64,000 nt of DNA. Source: Zanthoxylum bungeanum. Lineage: Eukaryota; Streptophyta; Magnoliopsida; Sapindales; Rutaceae. Below the pieces are notes generated by a model. It did not search any database. It was not told the origin of the DNA and saw only the letters and a program-made list of their open reading frames with translations. The stretch lies in the NCBI GenBank assembly GCA_019454045.1, contig SKCR01033667.1, positions 62,001-126,000 of the forward strand, in the 5' to 3' direction. This document shows, piece by piece, positions 11,286 to 20,833 of this stretch. The stretch's first letter is position 1, and every line of letters starts with the position of its first letter. Both the position numbers and the translations under genes were made by a program.

Positions 11286-11303
11286 GCCTTTTTTCTTGTA
11301 GTG
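11286..11303 (-). repeat. CACTA right terminal inverted repeat
   Basis: GCCTTTTTTCTTGTAGTG, the exact complement of the left end. Followed by the second TTG target-duplication copy at 11304-11306. Confidence 0.95.
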
Positions 11304-11306
11304 TTG

Positions 11307-12099
11307 CGTAAAAGTAAATTGCTGAAAAGTAAAGAAAGGAAAGTACTGTGCGTAAAAGTAAATTACAGAAAGTAAAGACTGAAAAGTAAAGAAGAGAAAG
11401 TGCAATTGGGGAAATTAATTACTGAAAGCTGTAAATAAACAAACAAGATACAATCTTCAGAGTATTCTTAAGGAATTACATAGAAGAAAATATGAAATTT
11501 ACAAATGAAATGACTTGGTATTTATAGGTAAAATTTTACCTTCACCAATTTCTCCACTAATTTCTCCACCAAACATGACACCAAATCCTCCACCAAACAT
11601 GCAAGCATATTTGGTGGAAGTTTGACAATTTTCATTATTTATTTATTTTATTTTTTTGAAAATGACTTTAATAATTACACATAACACACTTACAGATGTT
11701 TCATCCATTTCGGTCATGAAATCTTCCGAATTCAAAATTATTAATATCTTCAAAGTTGTAGATCTTTGAGTCTTCTTTAATCTAGAACTTGAATCACCTC
11801 AATCCGATATTGGAGTAGAAAGTTATGGCCAAAATACGAAAATTGCGCAAAGTTGAAATTTCTGAAACTGTACTTCGTTAGAACGTCATTTCAAGTTTCC
11901 AACCTCCAAAATCCAAATGTCTAGTCCATTTTTTGCCATTATTTGTTCCATATTTCGTCCTGATTGATTCCATTGAGTCCCGATTTTATTTTATCTGTAA
12001 AATAAACTAAAACGCATCAAAACGTTCATCAAACCTGAGAAACTAAACAAAATATTAGGTAAAAGGGGCGGAAAATATCGATATATTTTCCGCTCATCA
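11307..12099 (-). repeat. Athila 5' LTR, part 2 (outer side)
   Basis: Continuation of the LTR beyond the CACTA. It resumes with the same GTAAA-rich short repeats (11307-11400), then a CCACCAAACATG segment that corresponds to the expanded minisatellite in the plus-strand Athila LTR, and ends CCGCTCATCA (minus-strand TGATGAGCGG). Summed with part 1 the LTR is about 2.0 kb, close to the 1,930 bp of the other copy. Confidence 0.88.
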
Positions 12100-12815
12100 G
12101 CAGACATCTTGAGATTTGTCCTTAGTCTTCCCAGAAGACTTTGATGATTTTGCCTTGCCATTGTTCTTCTTTTTCTTCACACCCGTAGAAGCCTTCGGCC
12201 AAGCCTTGGCTTTCTGGGATGTCGAAGTAAGATGCGCCTCGCGCTTCTTGCCCTTTTGAAGCTCTAGTTCTGCCTCTTTCAGCATTGTCATCAACTCTCC
12301 AAGAGTCTTCTCTTGGTTCATCATGTTATAGTTCATGACGAACCTGCCCCATCATTCAGGCAGAGACTGTAAGATCAAATTTATAGAAGTCTCGGCCTCG
12401 AAGGTTATGCCCAGCTGACCTAGTTGTTCGATGTCAGCAATCATCTGCGACACATAGTGCTCGACAGATGTACCTTATGACATACGTGAGCGAAAGATCT
12501 TCTTTTGCAATTCGTACTCCTGAAATCTAAGGTTAGATCTGTGAATGTCTTTCAATTTCAACATCATATTATAAGGATCCAATCCTTTTTTTAACGACGA
12601 AATTGAGGTGTCATTGCGGCAAGCATGGCGGATTGAGCGGTGAGGTTATCATCTAGATGAGTCTTCCAAAGCTCATGATCAACTGGTCGCTTAAGTCCGG
12701 GCTCAAGCCCGAGAGGTCTCTCTATAACATAGAGCAACTTCTCGGCTCTCAGGACTATCCTGAGATTCATCTCCCAATCTGGAAAATTAGAGCCGTTAAA
12801 GACATTCTCGCCCAT
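12100..12815 (-). pseudogene. Copia A2 gag, truncated by Athila insertion
   Basis: The N-terminal part (12815-12591) starts MGENVFNGSNFPDWEMNLR, a Copia Gag pattern, matching the A3 copy at 43832-43548. A downstream frame (12336-12097) holds the LGELMTMLKEAELELQ segment and a Lys/Ser-rich basic tail that normally precedes the zinc knuckle. A stop at about 12470 and frameshifts separate the two. The Athila LTR follows immediately, so no knuckle is present here. Confidence 0.85.
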
Positions 12816-15045
12816 GATTATGTCTTTAACGCTAATCTTTCAAGCCATCTCGATTGCAATAGTCCAATTATCCAATCAACGATATCGGGTACACTCAAAA
12901 TGTAATGGTTACTATAGTCCAACTATATAACCAACTACAAATAGAGTAGAGTTTGAATACAGTCTAATTGTTCAAAGAAAACAATAAAATAATTAGTCCA
13001 ACTAATATTTATAATGACGATAAATAATAAAATAAAAGAGCGCGCGTATTAGCGAGTATTAAACGAAATTGCAAATTTAATACTGGCCTCCCACTATTTT
13101 TCGGCGAGCCTCTAACCTTCTGTTGAGTACTCGGGAAACCTAGTTTCCTAGTGGGCTAGGATCCCGTTAAATAACACACAACCTTGACTTTGGCCAACAA
13201 GCTGTATGAAACTTAACTAGGTAGATCTCTAAGATCAATTGGATCTCATCCAATTCCTAGATTCGGTAGGTGGACCTCCAAGTCCAAAACATATATCCAA
13301 TATATCATCCTAACCTTTTCCTCTGAATCAACTAAGCCTTGGCTTTGGCTCAACAAGCTTAATGATTCCAGTTAAGCGCGACACATTGATAGTGGGAAAG
13401 CTTCGTAATCCACGTCGATGTTCAGAAGTGACCTTGACTTTGGCCAACAAGTCACAACTGCCCAAGACATGCGATATATAACAAAGCTTTCATGGTTCAA
13501 ACACATCCGCGATGGACAATGATCTTGACTTTGGCCAACAAATCAAAGTCAATCTTAGATCTTGAGAGATATCCACTCAATGGAAGGAAAACGCTTAATA
13601 TAAAAGTGAGGGTTTTTTTCGTAAATTGGCCACCAATTTATTATCTTTGATTAGGTCTCATCATACACCCTTAAACATGCATTCTAAAAGCATAATAAGG
13701 CGTGATAAAATTTAATAATGATATGCGGATGGATATATAATACAATTTGTTCCTAGAACAAATCTCTCTCTTGCCTCTCTCCCGCTAGCACTTTACATTC
13801 TTCTACCCAATTACATAATACATAAAGAAACCTCATTTACATTGAGGGGAATTGGTGAGAAGAGAAATACAAAGAGATAAGAAGGTGAAATGCTGGACAC
13901 ACATGTCCAATTACAAATAAGTACCATACTTACAACAATTTCCAAAATTACCCCCACCCAACTAATATCCATCTGATATACATTATCCATACAAATACAT
14001 CCAAGTATTCACACAAAGCATGTTGTCAATCAATCTAATCCAATTAATTAATTTTTGATTAATGATCATCCAATGTTCATACAACGATTTGATTTGCACG
14101 AGTCCAACTCGTTTAAGAATAAATACTCAAAGTACGTACTCTTGAATTATATCGAACTACAATTTTAAATCCAATTCAAATTGTATTCAATACTAATTCA
14201 TATTTAATTCCAAATTAAACAATTACACTTTTAATAGTGCCTTTTTAGACTTGGATTCCCAATCCAATCCAATTGGGTCTCAAAGGCCCAATTGGCATCC
14301 AATGTCAATTCAATTAAATTCCAATGGGCTTTCAATTAATTCTTTAGGCATGAGCTTTGGCTATTATGGATTAAACCCAAAATGCCAAGGCCCATTTAGG
14401 AAGCACCTTATGTCAAAAATCAATTTAGGCCCAATTAAATTATTAAAGGCCCAATAGTCATATTTGGACTTTATGGAAATGGTTTTAGGCCCAATTGGAT
14501 CCAACCCAATTGTCCAAAACCATACTTGGCCCAACCAAGCCCATTACCCAAATACAACCAAATTAAATTAGCACAATATTCCAAATATCTTATTAATTCA
14601 ATTAAAGTGTAATTAACACAGTTAATCAATTAATCTAATGTTTCCAAAACACTAATTAATCCAATTAATCATACTCAATTTTCCAATTCATGTCCAACAT
14701 AAATTGAAGCAAAATCAATTCTACAACATGCTTGATACTCACAGCAATTGCATGAAATAACACACAATTTTGATTTCAATCCAATTAAATCAACAATCAA
14801 TATTCATTCATGTATTTAACATATCCAATTGTTAAATTTCAAAAGATCACCATGAGCATTCCTAGGGCAAGTTTCGGCCATGATAGAATTTTGGGGAAAA
14901 TTAATCTAATCAATTTTTCACAAATCCAATGATGCACAACCCTTAGTAATCACAACCAAACAACCAATTTCGAATTTAAATGCTCCAAGCACAAAATCCC
15001 CAAATTAAAGTATATAATCCCTAGATTCAAATCAAGTTTAGATGG
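12816..15045 (-). other. Copia A2 untranslated leader
   Basis: About 2.2 kb between primer site and gag with no conserved frame. It is alignable by eye with the leaders of A3 (43833-45429 plus 55276-55878) and A4 (47500-49850). It contains a four-fold CTTGACTTTGGCCAACAA motif (13182-13541) and a segment rich in GGCCCAATT-like words (14260-14540). Confidence 0.75.
13182..13541 (-). repeat. Four-copy CTTGACTTTGGCCAACAA leader motif (A2)
   Basis: Copies at 13182-13200, 13337-13355 (variant with GGCTTTGGCTC), 13432-13450 and 13523-13541. The same four-copy arrangement is found in A3 (44094-44472) and A4 (49066-49455). Confidence 0.85.
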
Positions 15046-15057
15046 GCTCTGATACCA
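15046..15057 (-). other. Primer binding site, initiator-Met tRNA type (A2)
   Basis: The reverse complement, TGGTATCAGAGC, is the standard Copia primer site. It lies one base inside the LTR boundary at 15059. Confidence 0.9.
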
Positions 15058-15058
15058 T

Positions 15059-16869
15059 TGTTAGTGTCCTACACATGCCCAAGGTCTCTAAACAAGATTT
15101 GTGTGAATAATTCAAGTAGAGTTGCGGAAATACTCACATTGAACGGATGAGAAATTTCAAAAACTTTCTTTGTTGTAGAAGCTCCAAGCTTTGTATTTGA
15201 GTTCCAAACTCTCGGGTGAGTTTCCCTATCACCTTGTTTGACTCTTTAAAGTGATAGCTTTGATCAATTTTTGCAACAAAAATTTCCTTCCAAAGGAGAG
15301 AGTAATCTGCCACAAGAGAGGGAAGAGAGAAAATGGAGAATAGTGAAGTACGGGTTGTTGTGTGTGTTTAATAATCCAATTACTATTCCAACTACTTCCA
15401 TCATATGTCAAAAAATGATGTAAGTAAAGTCGGTCCCACCACTTTAAATTCCAAATCTAGTTGGCTTACACAACACACTTTGGGCCCGGGTTCGTTTAAT
15501 TCGATTAAACGAATTTTCGGTCGCGACGTAATTAAATCCAATTTAATTAAATAATAATGCCTAGCAAAATTATTGTGAAAGTCTCTTACTAATTAATTCC
15601 AAATTAATTCGTTCGCTTGAATTAAAATCCAATTTTAATTCGGTATTGAAATCCAATTTCAATTAATATATCCAATATATTATTTTAGCCCAAATAAATA
15701 AATTAAATAGAAAAATCCAATTTAACTATTAAATTTATTTTACCGATTAATTCCAAATTAATCGCGTTCTCTCTTCTAGACGAATTTAATCCCAAATAAA
15801 TTCTCGTCGCAATTAATCCCATATTAATTTTCTCTCCAATAATTAATCCCAGATTAATTCTGTTCGAGTCAAATGTCATTGGTGAATCTTTGGGAAGCAA
15901 CCCAATAGATCACTAGATATGTTGGTAGTAAATACGATTGTCGGACTATCCGACACGTGCGTAACCCGTGCCACGTTCTCACCGATTTACAAGACATGGT
16001 TGGCCTCTAGCAAAGCACCGTGCCTACCTAATTCTCCAGAAATATTCAATGAGGAATATATAATCTGTATGATCCAGTATCAGATGTCACATGCTAGGCC
16101 TAAGGCTGGAATTGTGTCTGCCCCGTACGAAGCATATATCGAATCCCGCGTAACTAGTCTCTGTAATCGGATAATCATGACATAGTCATATTATCCCGAT
16201 AGCTGCAGCATATAAAAGTATTAGTACCGTATCTTGCGTGATCATCAGCTCCATATGACTGAAGTCATACTCTCATATTGAGATCACACCCAATGCACTA
16301 CGATTCTCAGTAAACCCAACAGAGGCGTACACAGAATCTGTTAAAGCTCCGGACGACCAAAACCAAAGCAAACTGATTGTCGCAAGTATTAGCGATGCAA
16401 GTCTCAGGTTAAAGATCACATACACCTACCCTGATTCGGATTCCCATACACATAGTCATAATACCAATGAGACTCCGAGGGGTATATCCAGAGCGAAGCT
16501 GTTCCCGGTCCAACGGCTAACAGAACCTCTTATCACACTTGCATAAGTATCCAATACTTAAATATATGAGAACTATGTCGTTAAGCTTCCATAACGCGCA
16601 CAAGGGTAATACTAGTCTATTCAGCATTATCGATGTCCAGTCTCGATAATACTACGACCAGGGATATTTAATGATCAAACCGTTCGTGGATTAATACTGT
16701 CTCATATCTTATTAATCTGGTTTAACCATATGGACTTTTATCATTTATATATCCAAGTAATCCAATTACAAAATGATAAAATAGCAATTTCCTTTGTCAC
16801 ATAGTTAATTTGTACAAAAACACAATGTCTTTTACAGATAGTGATGCTATGGGTCATAATTATCCAACA
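15059..16869 (-). repeat. Copia A2 5' LTR
   Basis: 1,811 bp, beginning TGTTAGTGTCC and ending AATTATCCAACA on the plus strand. It has the proper TG...CA ends and shares long blocks with the A1 and A3 LTRs. Its right end lies directly against Mutator-like coding sequence. Confidence 0.9.
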
Positions 16870-17985
16870 GAAACATCTCACCAACTAGCCGGCATGTGCA
16901 ACTGCTCATTCAAAATAATATATGGATTGCCATGTATGCACGATATTGCATATTGCCTTCATCTTTACATCCCAATTTCGATACAAAGTGTTGCCGCACA
17001 TTGGGTGAGGTATTCTATGCACGTACACAAGTTCAATTATGATGCAACACGGCCTAACATGATATCAAATGTTGTTGAAATATTAGATGAGATGGATCCA
17101 TGTATGCGAGAGCATATGATAAACAAGTTTCTCGATATGGCGGATCCATCTCAAAGCAGAGTTCGAGTCCCTTCGTACAACACTAAACATAGAGGTCGAC
17201 CTACAGGCAAAGATGAGCAAAGCAGACGTCGCATACCTTCTTTTGGATATGCTTCCACTTCAAGATCTATGGTTACTCAACCAACTGTAACGACTCTAGG
17301 GAGAGGGGGTCATGTGAGGCGATCAACTCATGACTAGTCTCAACTTCCATCGATCTGTAATACTTATATTAAGAAATTATCTGTGGCATATCAACGTTAT
17401 ATTTCTCACACTATTGATGTTCAAGCTGATGGTCATTGTAGATTCATAGCAATAGCTGCACTAATCGGGTATGACGAAGAAGGTTGGGGTCAAGTATGAT
17501 GCGACCTTATTGAAGAGATCCAACAAAATAAGGATTTATATGATCGACTTTATCCATCAAACGGATGGGCAAACAATCTATTACACTTACTGTATTTTTT
17601 CCAATCGCCGGTACCAGAGGTATATTGGATGGACTCAATGAGTTTAGGAATTGTCATCGCTTCGAGGTACAATCTTGTACTGCATACATTTGCTGAGAAT
17701 ATTTGGAGTTATTTTACTCACTTGCCATTAAGGTCCCCTGCAGTTCCAGAACAAGAGCGTCAAGAAATAGCTATATGTTGACAGACACTTTGTGCAAGTT
17801 TTTTTACACCCTCATTACCCTGTACCACCCATCCCAATATGGTGGTGGGAACATTCATCGTACGAAGCTAAAGAATGGGTCACTCGATATAGGATTCGTA
17901 ATCAATTATAGTACGAAATATTGGGTATATCACCAAGTGCGACATGAGGAGACTTTAGAGGCAACATAGATTAGAATTTATGTTT
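16870..17985 (+). pseudogene. Mutator-like transposase C-terminus with OTU-like domain
   Basis: The first part (to 17337) has a SWIM zinc finger: CNCSFK...GLPCMHDIA, the C-x-C...C-x-H pattern found at the end of plant MULE transposases, followed by a linker with a RGRPTGKDEQSRRR basic patch. After a stop, the next frame (17345-17780) reads as an OTU cysteine-protease-like domain: DVQADGHCRFIAIAALIGYDEE (DGHC with candidate catalytic Asp and Cys), DLIEEIQ, DRLYPSNGWANN and LHTFAENIWSYF. A later frameshift leads to a WWWEHSSYEAKEW-like end near 17850. A TGA at about 17500 replaces a probable Arg codon. The N-terminal DDE region would lie left of the Copia A2 insertion. Confidence 0.82.
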
Positions 17986-18404
17986 TTATATTTTCAAGTG
18001 TAACTTTTTATGTTGTTATTTGTACTATTTTTTAAATATATATTTTTTCTAATATACATGAGAACATTTTTATAATACATAAGTAGTGTTAAATAAATTA
18101 AAAAATAATCACAAAAATTAAATGAATAAATAATAATAAATATGAAATTTGTAATATTTATTAAACAAATAAAAAAGAATATATATATAAAGACCAAAAA
18201 AATATAAATTTAAAAAATAAAAAATAAAAAATAAAAAATAAAACTGAATTAATAAAATAAATAATAATAAATATATATATATATGGAAATATTGGGAAAT
18301 GGAATTTTTGAGAAAGAAATGGAGCATTTTTGAAATTTTAGGGGAGACAAAAAGAGGGATATGACAGTGGGGTGAGGGGAAGATCACTCCTTTTTTTCCT
18401 GGAA
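17986..18404. other. AT-rich low-complexity tract
   Basis: Very high A+T with runs such as repeated AAAATAAAA (18210-18240) and (TA)n near 18180 and 18273. No gene seen. It could be a degraded transposon end or matrix-attachment-like DNA; this is not testable by eye. Confidence 0.5.
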
Positions 18405-19540
18405 CAATGTGTGGAGTATAGACCTACCAGCAAAGGCCAGAACTTTTCTGGGGATGTGTCTTTCTAATCTGCTTCCAATAGCCAGCAAGGCAGAAACTTA
18501 AAGCAAAGAAAAGCCATTCTGACGGACCTATGCATAAGGGGTAATGTTATGATACCCAAGGGTATCAAATACCTTTGAGTTCAATGTTGCATATTCAATG
18601 CAACTTTGAGCATTGAACATGCAACTTCTATCAATAAATATGCAATTGGTTTCATGTTTTAAAAAATTTCATGTTTATTGATAAAATTTGCATATTTAAT
18701 GCTCAAAATTGCATGTTCAATGCTCAAAATTGCATTGAACATGCAACTTTGATATCCAAAAGTATGTGATACCCTTGGGTATCATAGACATGCCCATGCA
18801 TAAGATTTCACAGATCAAATGAGGATACAGCTCATGCTCACTTACTGTCATTTCTCTAAGCAGTGTTGGAGAAAATCTGAGTTTAGTATAATGGTTTAGA
18901 ATTTCAAAGGGAGAGATATGTGGAATTTTGTGCTTCCACTCTCACCAAAGCATAAGAAAGGAAAGCAATGGCCTTGCTTTGGACAATCTGGGGAGCAAGG
19001 AATTCATGTTTATTCCAGAATGCACGTTCAAAAGTGGCTCATGCCCTAGCTAAAGTTGAAGCCGTTTGCGAGTAGTATGGCAAGGTTATGTAAGTGTATA
19101 GCTCTCCAGAGAATCTCAGCAGTCTATTGACAGAAAATTCGTGAGCCCCTCCTCCTTGTAGATGGCTTAAGATCAATGTAGATGTTGCGCAAGCAGAGGA
19201 GAATAATACTTGCTGGTTTAAGAGCTGTGTTTAAAGATTCTAGTGGGAATATTGTTGCCGTCGCAGCAAAGATGATTGGAAATATTCATGACACAAAAGC
19301 TGCAGAGGCACACGCCATTCTATTTTATGCTCAATAGGCCCTAAATGCTAATTTCACTCCCATGATTATTGAATCTAATGCTCTTAATATGGTAAATCTT
19401 ATTAGGGGCTCAATCAACAATATGAAGAAAATAGAGTGGATTGTTTCAAAAATTAAGTACACTATTAAGAATCCATCCATATTCACGGCTCATATTAATC
19501 TCTTTTGTAAATGAAACTTCTTAACTTTTCATTAAAAAAA
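18405..19540 (+). pseudogene. LINE (L1-type) 3' end: zinc-binding and RNase H relic
   Basis: Near 18410-18500 the translation VWSIDLPAKARTFL...SNLLPIAS matches the reverse-transcriptase zinc-binding region (zf-RVT) found after plant LINE reverse transcriptases. Downstream, LLWTIWGARNSCLFQN (about 18975) and an RNase H-like domain (19220-19490: AVFKDSSGNIVAVAAK, TKAAEAHAILFYAQ, IIESNALNMVNLIRG) follow in the order seen in plant L1 elements. Stops and frameshifts abound. It ends with CATTAAAAAAAT near 19530, a plausible poly(A) tail. A MITE sits inside it. Confidence 0.75.
18539..18795. mobile_element. 257-bp MITE, probably Mutator-like
   Basis: Terminal inverted repeats of about 33 bp (GGGTAATGTTATGATACCC... 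against the complement of ...GGGTATCATAGACATGCCC, with one indel) enclose an interior of short ATGCAA/TTGCAT words. The element is flanked by a perfect 9-bp duplication ATGCATAAG (18530-18538 and 18796-18804). A 9-bp duplication and ends starting with G favour a Mutator-derived MITE. It has no coding capacity. Confidence 0.85.
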
Positions 19541-19581
19541 TACACTAAACAAACCCATTGATAGCCATTAAAAAAGTGCAA

Positions 19582-19651
19582 AAGCAAATATTGTTCTATA
19601 CGCATATTCCACATTTAAGCAAATATTGTTCTATACGTACATTCCACATTT
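19582..19651. repeat. 35-bp tandem duplication in SRC2 3' flank
   Basis: Two adjacent copies (19582-19616 and 19617-19651) starting AAGCAAATATTGTTCTATAC differ at only two positions. They lie just beyond or within the 3' end of the SRC2 transcript. Confidence 0.9.
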
Positions 19652-19655
19652 TATT
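19650..19655 (-). other. Candidate polyadenylation signal of SRC2
   Basis: AATAAA on the minus strand, about 130 bases past the SRC2 stop codon. Plant signals are loose, so this is only a candidate. Confidence 0.45.
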
Positions 19656-19782
19656 CATTATACATAAAAGTAAAACATACCCAAAAAAAAAAAAAACCCA
19701 AGATAAACCTATGTGAAGATTCCTAAAACATTCGAATCTTAAAAAAAAAAAACAAAAAAGAAAGAAAGTAAGAACCTGAACA

Positions 19783-20643
19783 TCAAAAATCAAAACCCCC
19801 AAAATCTCCTCCATCACAATCAGCTGCATCAGAAACAATATCACCAATCAAAAGCCCACCAAGCATTCCTCCGAGCAACCCAGCTCCAAGCCCCAATCCC
19901 CCGTTATTCCTCTTTGGCGGCTTCACTGCCGGGTACCCGTAACCCTGCTGCGGCGGAGGCGGGTATCCGTATCCATGTTGTTGCGGCGGAGGCGGGTACC
20001 CGTATCCAGGTTGTGGCTGTGGAGGCGGGTACCCGTATCCCGGTTGATGCGGAGGCGGTGGGTACGCTCCGTACGGCGCCGGCGGCGGAGGATAACCGTA
20101 CCCTGACTGAGGCGGCGCGTACGGCGCAGAGCTCGACCCGGCGATCGCCGCAGGCGCAGGGTAAGCAGTCACCGGCTCATCGGCTTTCGAGTGTGTTTTC
20201 CCGACGGCGGCGGGTTCAGTGAACTTGTAAGAGAAGTGTAATTCGCCTTTGGGTTTTCCCGACGAGGACCGGACTTGATAGCTAACGAAATTCATCGATT
20301 TCGCGTCTCCCGACGAGGAGGAGGAATCCAAGAGTTCCTTCATCGGAACGATTACTTCGCCGATGGTTTTATCGCCGAGTAAGCCGTCGCTTTTGATCTT
20401 GAAATCGAGCGTCAGACGATTCTGCTGAGCCAACGACTCGTTGATCGTGAATTTTACCGGGAAATTCCACGTTGGATTCGACCCGCCGGATCGGTCAACG
20501 TGGGTCTTAACTTTCTGTTTCTTCGTTGTGTCATCGCCCGAGATTGAAACGACGGCGTATGCGTCCGTTTTGGAGATGAAGTTGACATCTTTTAGGTGTT
20601 TTCCGGAGATCACGTTGAGTTCTAATGTTCTACAAGAAGCCAT
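19783..20643 (-). CDS. SRC2: SRC2-like C2-domain protein, intact
   Basis: An uninterrupted single-exon frame of 286 residues, close to the roughly 290-320 usual for plant SRC2 (cold-regulated, membrane-associated, calcium-dependent C2 protein). Residues 4-140 form a C2 domain starting ASCRTLELNVISGKHLKDVN, with the KTDAY and GGSNPTWNF signatures. Residues 160-240 are Pro/Gly/Tyr-rich with repeated GYGYPPP units. Residues 248-270 are a glycine-rich hydrophobic stretch (GLGAGLLGGMLGGLLIGD) that could be a membrane anchor. The tail is acidic and aromatic (DFGGFDF). I chose the ATG at 20641-20643 because MASCRTLE is the family start; 45 in-frame upstream codons resemble 5' leader. GC content is clearly higher than its surroundings. 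In Arabidopsis, SRC2 traffics from ER to vacuole and activates RbohF (family knowledge). It is the only intact host gene in the window. Confidence 0.95.
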   Translation of the reverse strand: MASCRTLELNVISGKHLKDVNFISKTDAYAVVSISGDDTTKKQKVKTHVDRSGGSNPTWNFPVKFTINESLAQQNRLTLDFKIKSDGLLGDKTIGEVIVPMKELLDSSSSSGDAKSMNFVSYQVRSSSGKPKGELHFSYKFTEPAAVGKTHSKADEPVTAYPAPAAIAGSSSAPYAPPQSGYGYPPPPAPYGAYPPPPHQPGYGYPPPQPQPGYGYPPPPQQHGYGYPPPPQQGYGYPAVKPPKRNNGGLGLGAGLLGGMLGGLLIGDIVSDAADCDGGDFGGFDF

Positions 20644-20725
20644 AGCTATTGCTGAAGAAGGTCGATTGAAAGAGTTTTTTTGTTTTTCGCTGGTTGAGAA
20701 AATTGGCGGAGACAACACGTTGCCG

Positions 20726-20733
20726 TTTAAATA
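20726..20733 (-). promoter_or_regulatory. Candidate TATA box of SRC2
   Basis: TATTTAAA on the minus strand, about 85 bases before the start codon. This would leave a leader of about 50-60 bases. Confidence 0.45.
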
Positions 20734-20788
20734 TTGTAAATTGTAGTGATCTAATCTTCCCGACTTTGGAATTAGCAAGGAAAGCCAA

Positions 20789-20802
20789 ACGCGTCAACGC
20801 GC
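20789..20802 (-). promoter_or_regulatory. Paired CGCG motifs upstream of SRC2
   Basis: ACGCGT and ACGCGC lie eight bases apart (20789-20794, 20797-20802), about 150 bases upstream of the start. CGCG-core motifs are bound by CAMTA factors in calcium and cold signalling. That fits the gene's known cold response, but function here is inference only. Confidence 0.35.
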
Positions 20803-20833
20803 TTTGTTCCTGGATAATAACATTTGAATCCAT

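Larger units (their letters stand above)
5305..11303 (+). mobile_element. Complete CACTA (En/Spm-type) transposon with captured host genes
   Basis: The ends are perfect 18-bp inverted repeats, CACTACAAGAAAAAAGGC, flanked by a 3-bp target duplication TTG (5302-5304 and 11304-11306). Both are diagnostic of the CACTA superfamily. Length is 5,999 bp. Subterminal regions are packed with short direct and inverted copies of ACTGACACTA, the usual transposase-binding architecture. The interior holds, on the plus strand, fragments of a PMT8-like methyltransferase gene, a UVH1/XPF gene with introns, and a ULP1-like protease. I see no TNP2/TNPD transposase, so it is probably non-autonomous. It interrupts an Athila LTR and is therefore younger than that element. 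Confidence 0.92.
1031..12099 (-). mobile_element. Athila-clade Gypsy retrotransposon, internally deleted, with nested insertions
   Basis: Read on the minus strand, the order is: 5' LTR (12099 to 4080, split by a CACTA transposon), Asp-tRNA primer site, gag, protease, then a direct jump to the C-terminal tail of integrase and a 3' noncoding stretch. Reverse transcriptase, RNase H and the integrase core are missing. The LTR ends are TGATGAGCGG and CCGGTCA, matching the plus-strand Athila at 57307. It is inserted in the gag region of Copia A2. The right flank begins GCAGA, the predicted 5-bp target duplication, whose partner lies left of the window. The 3' LTR is also off the window. Confidence 0.85.
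12100..16869 (-). mobile_element. Copia family A element A2, 5' half
   Basis: On the minus strand: LTR (16869-15059), initiator-Met-type primer site, a leader of about 2.2 kb, and the start of gag, which is cut at 12100 by the Athila insertion. The rest (pol and 3' LTR) should lie left of the window beyond the Athila. It is inserted into a Mutator-like transposase relic; GAAAC (16870-16874) is the predicted 5-bp target duplication. Confidence 0.88.

Noticed and set aside
12657..12905. Plus-strand frame opposite Copia A2 gag
   Set aside because: Antisense shadow; a parallel shadow exists opposite A3 gag at 43641.
18118..18387. Hydrophobic minus-strand frames in the AT-rich tract
   Set aside because: Composition artefact of (A/T) runs giving Ile/Phe/Tyr codons; no start context or homology.
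19914..20222. Plus-strand frame opposite SRC2 with EAGTRI repeats
   Set aside because: Antisense shadow of the Gly/Pro/Tyr repeat region of SRC2.
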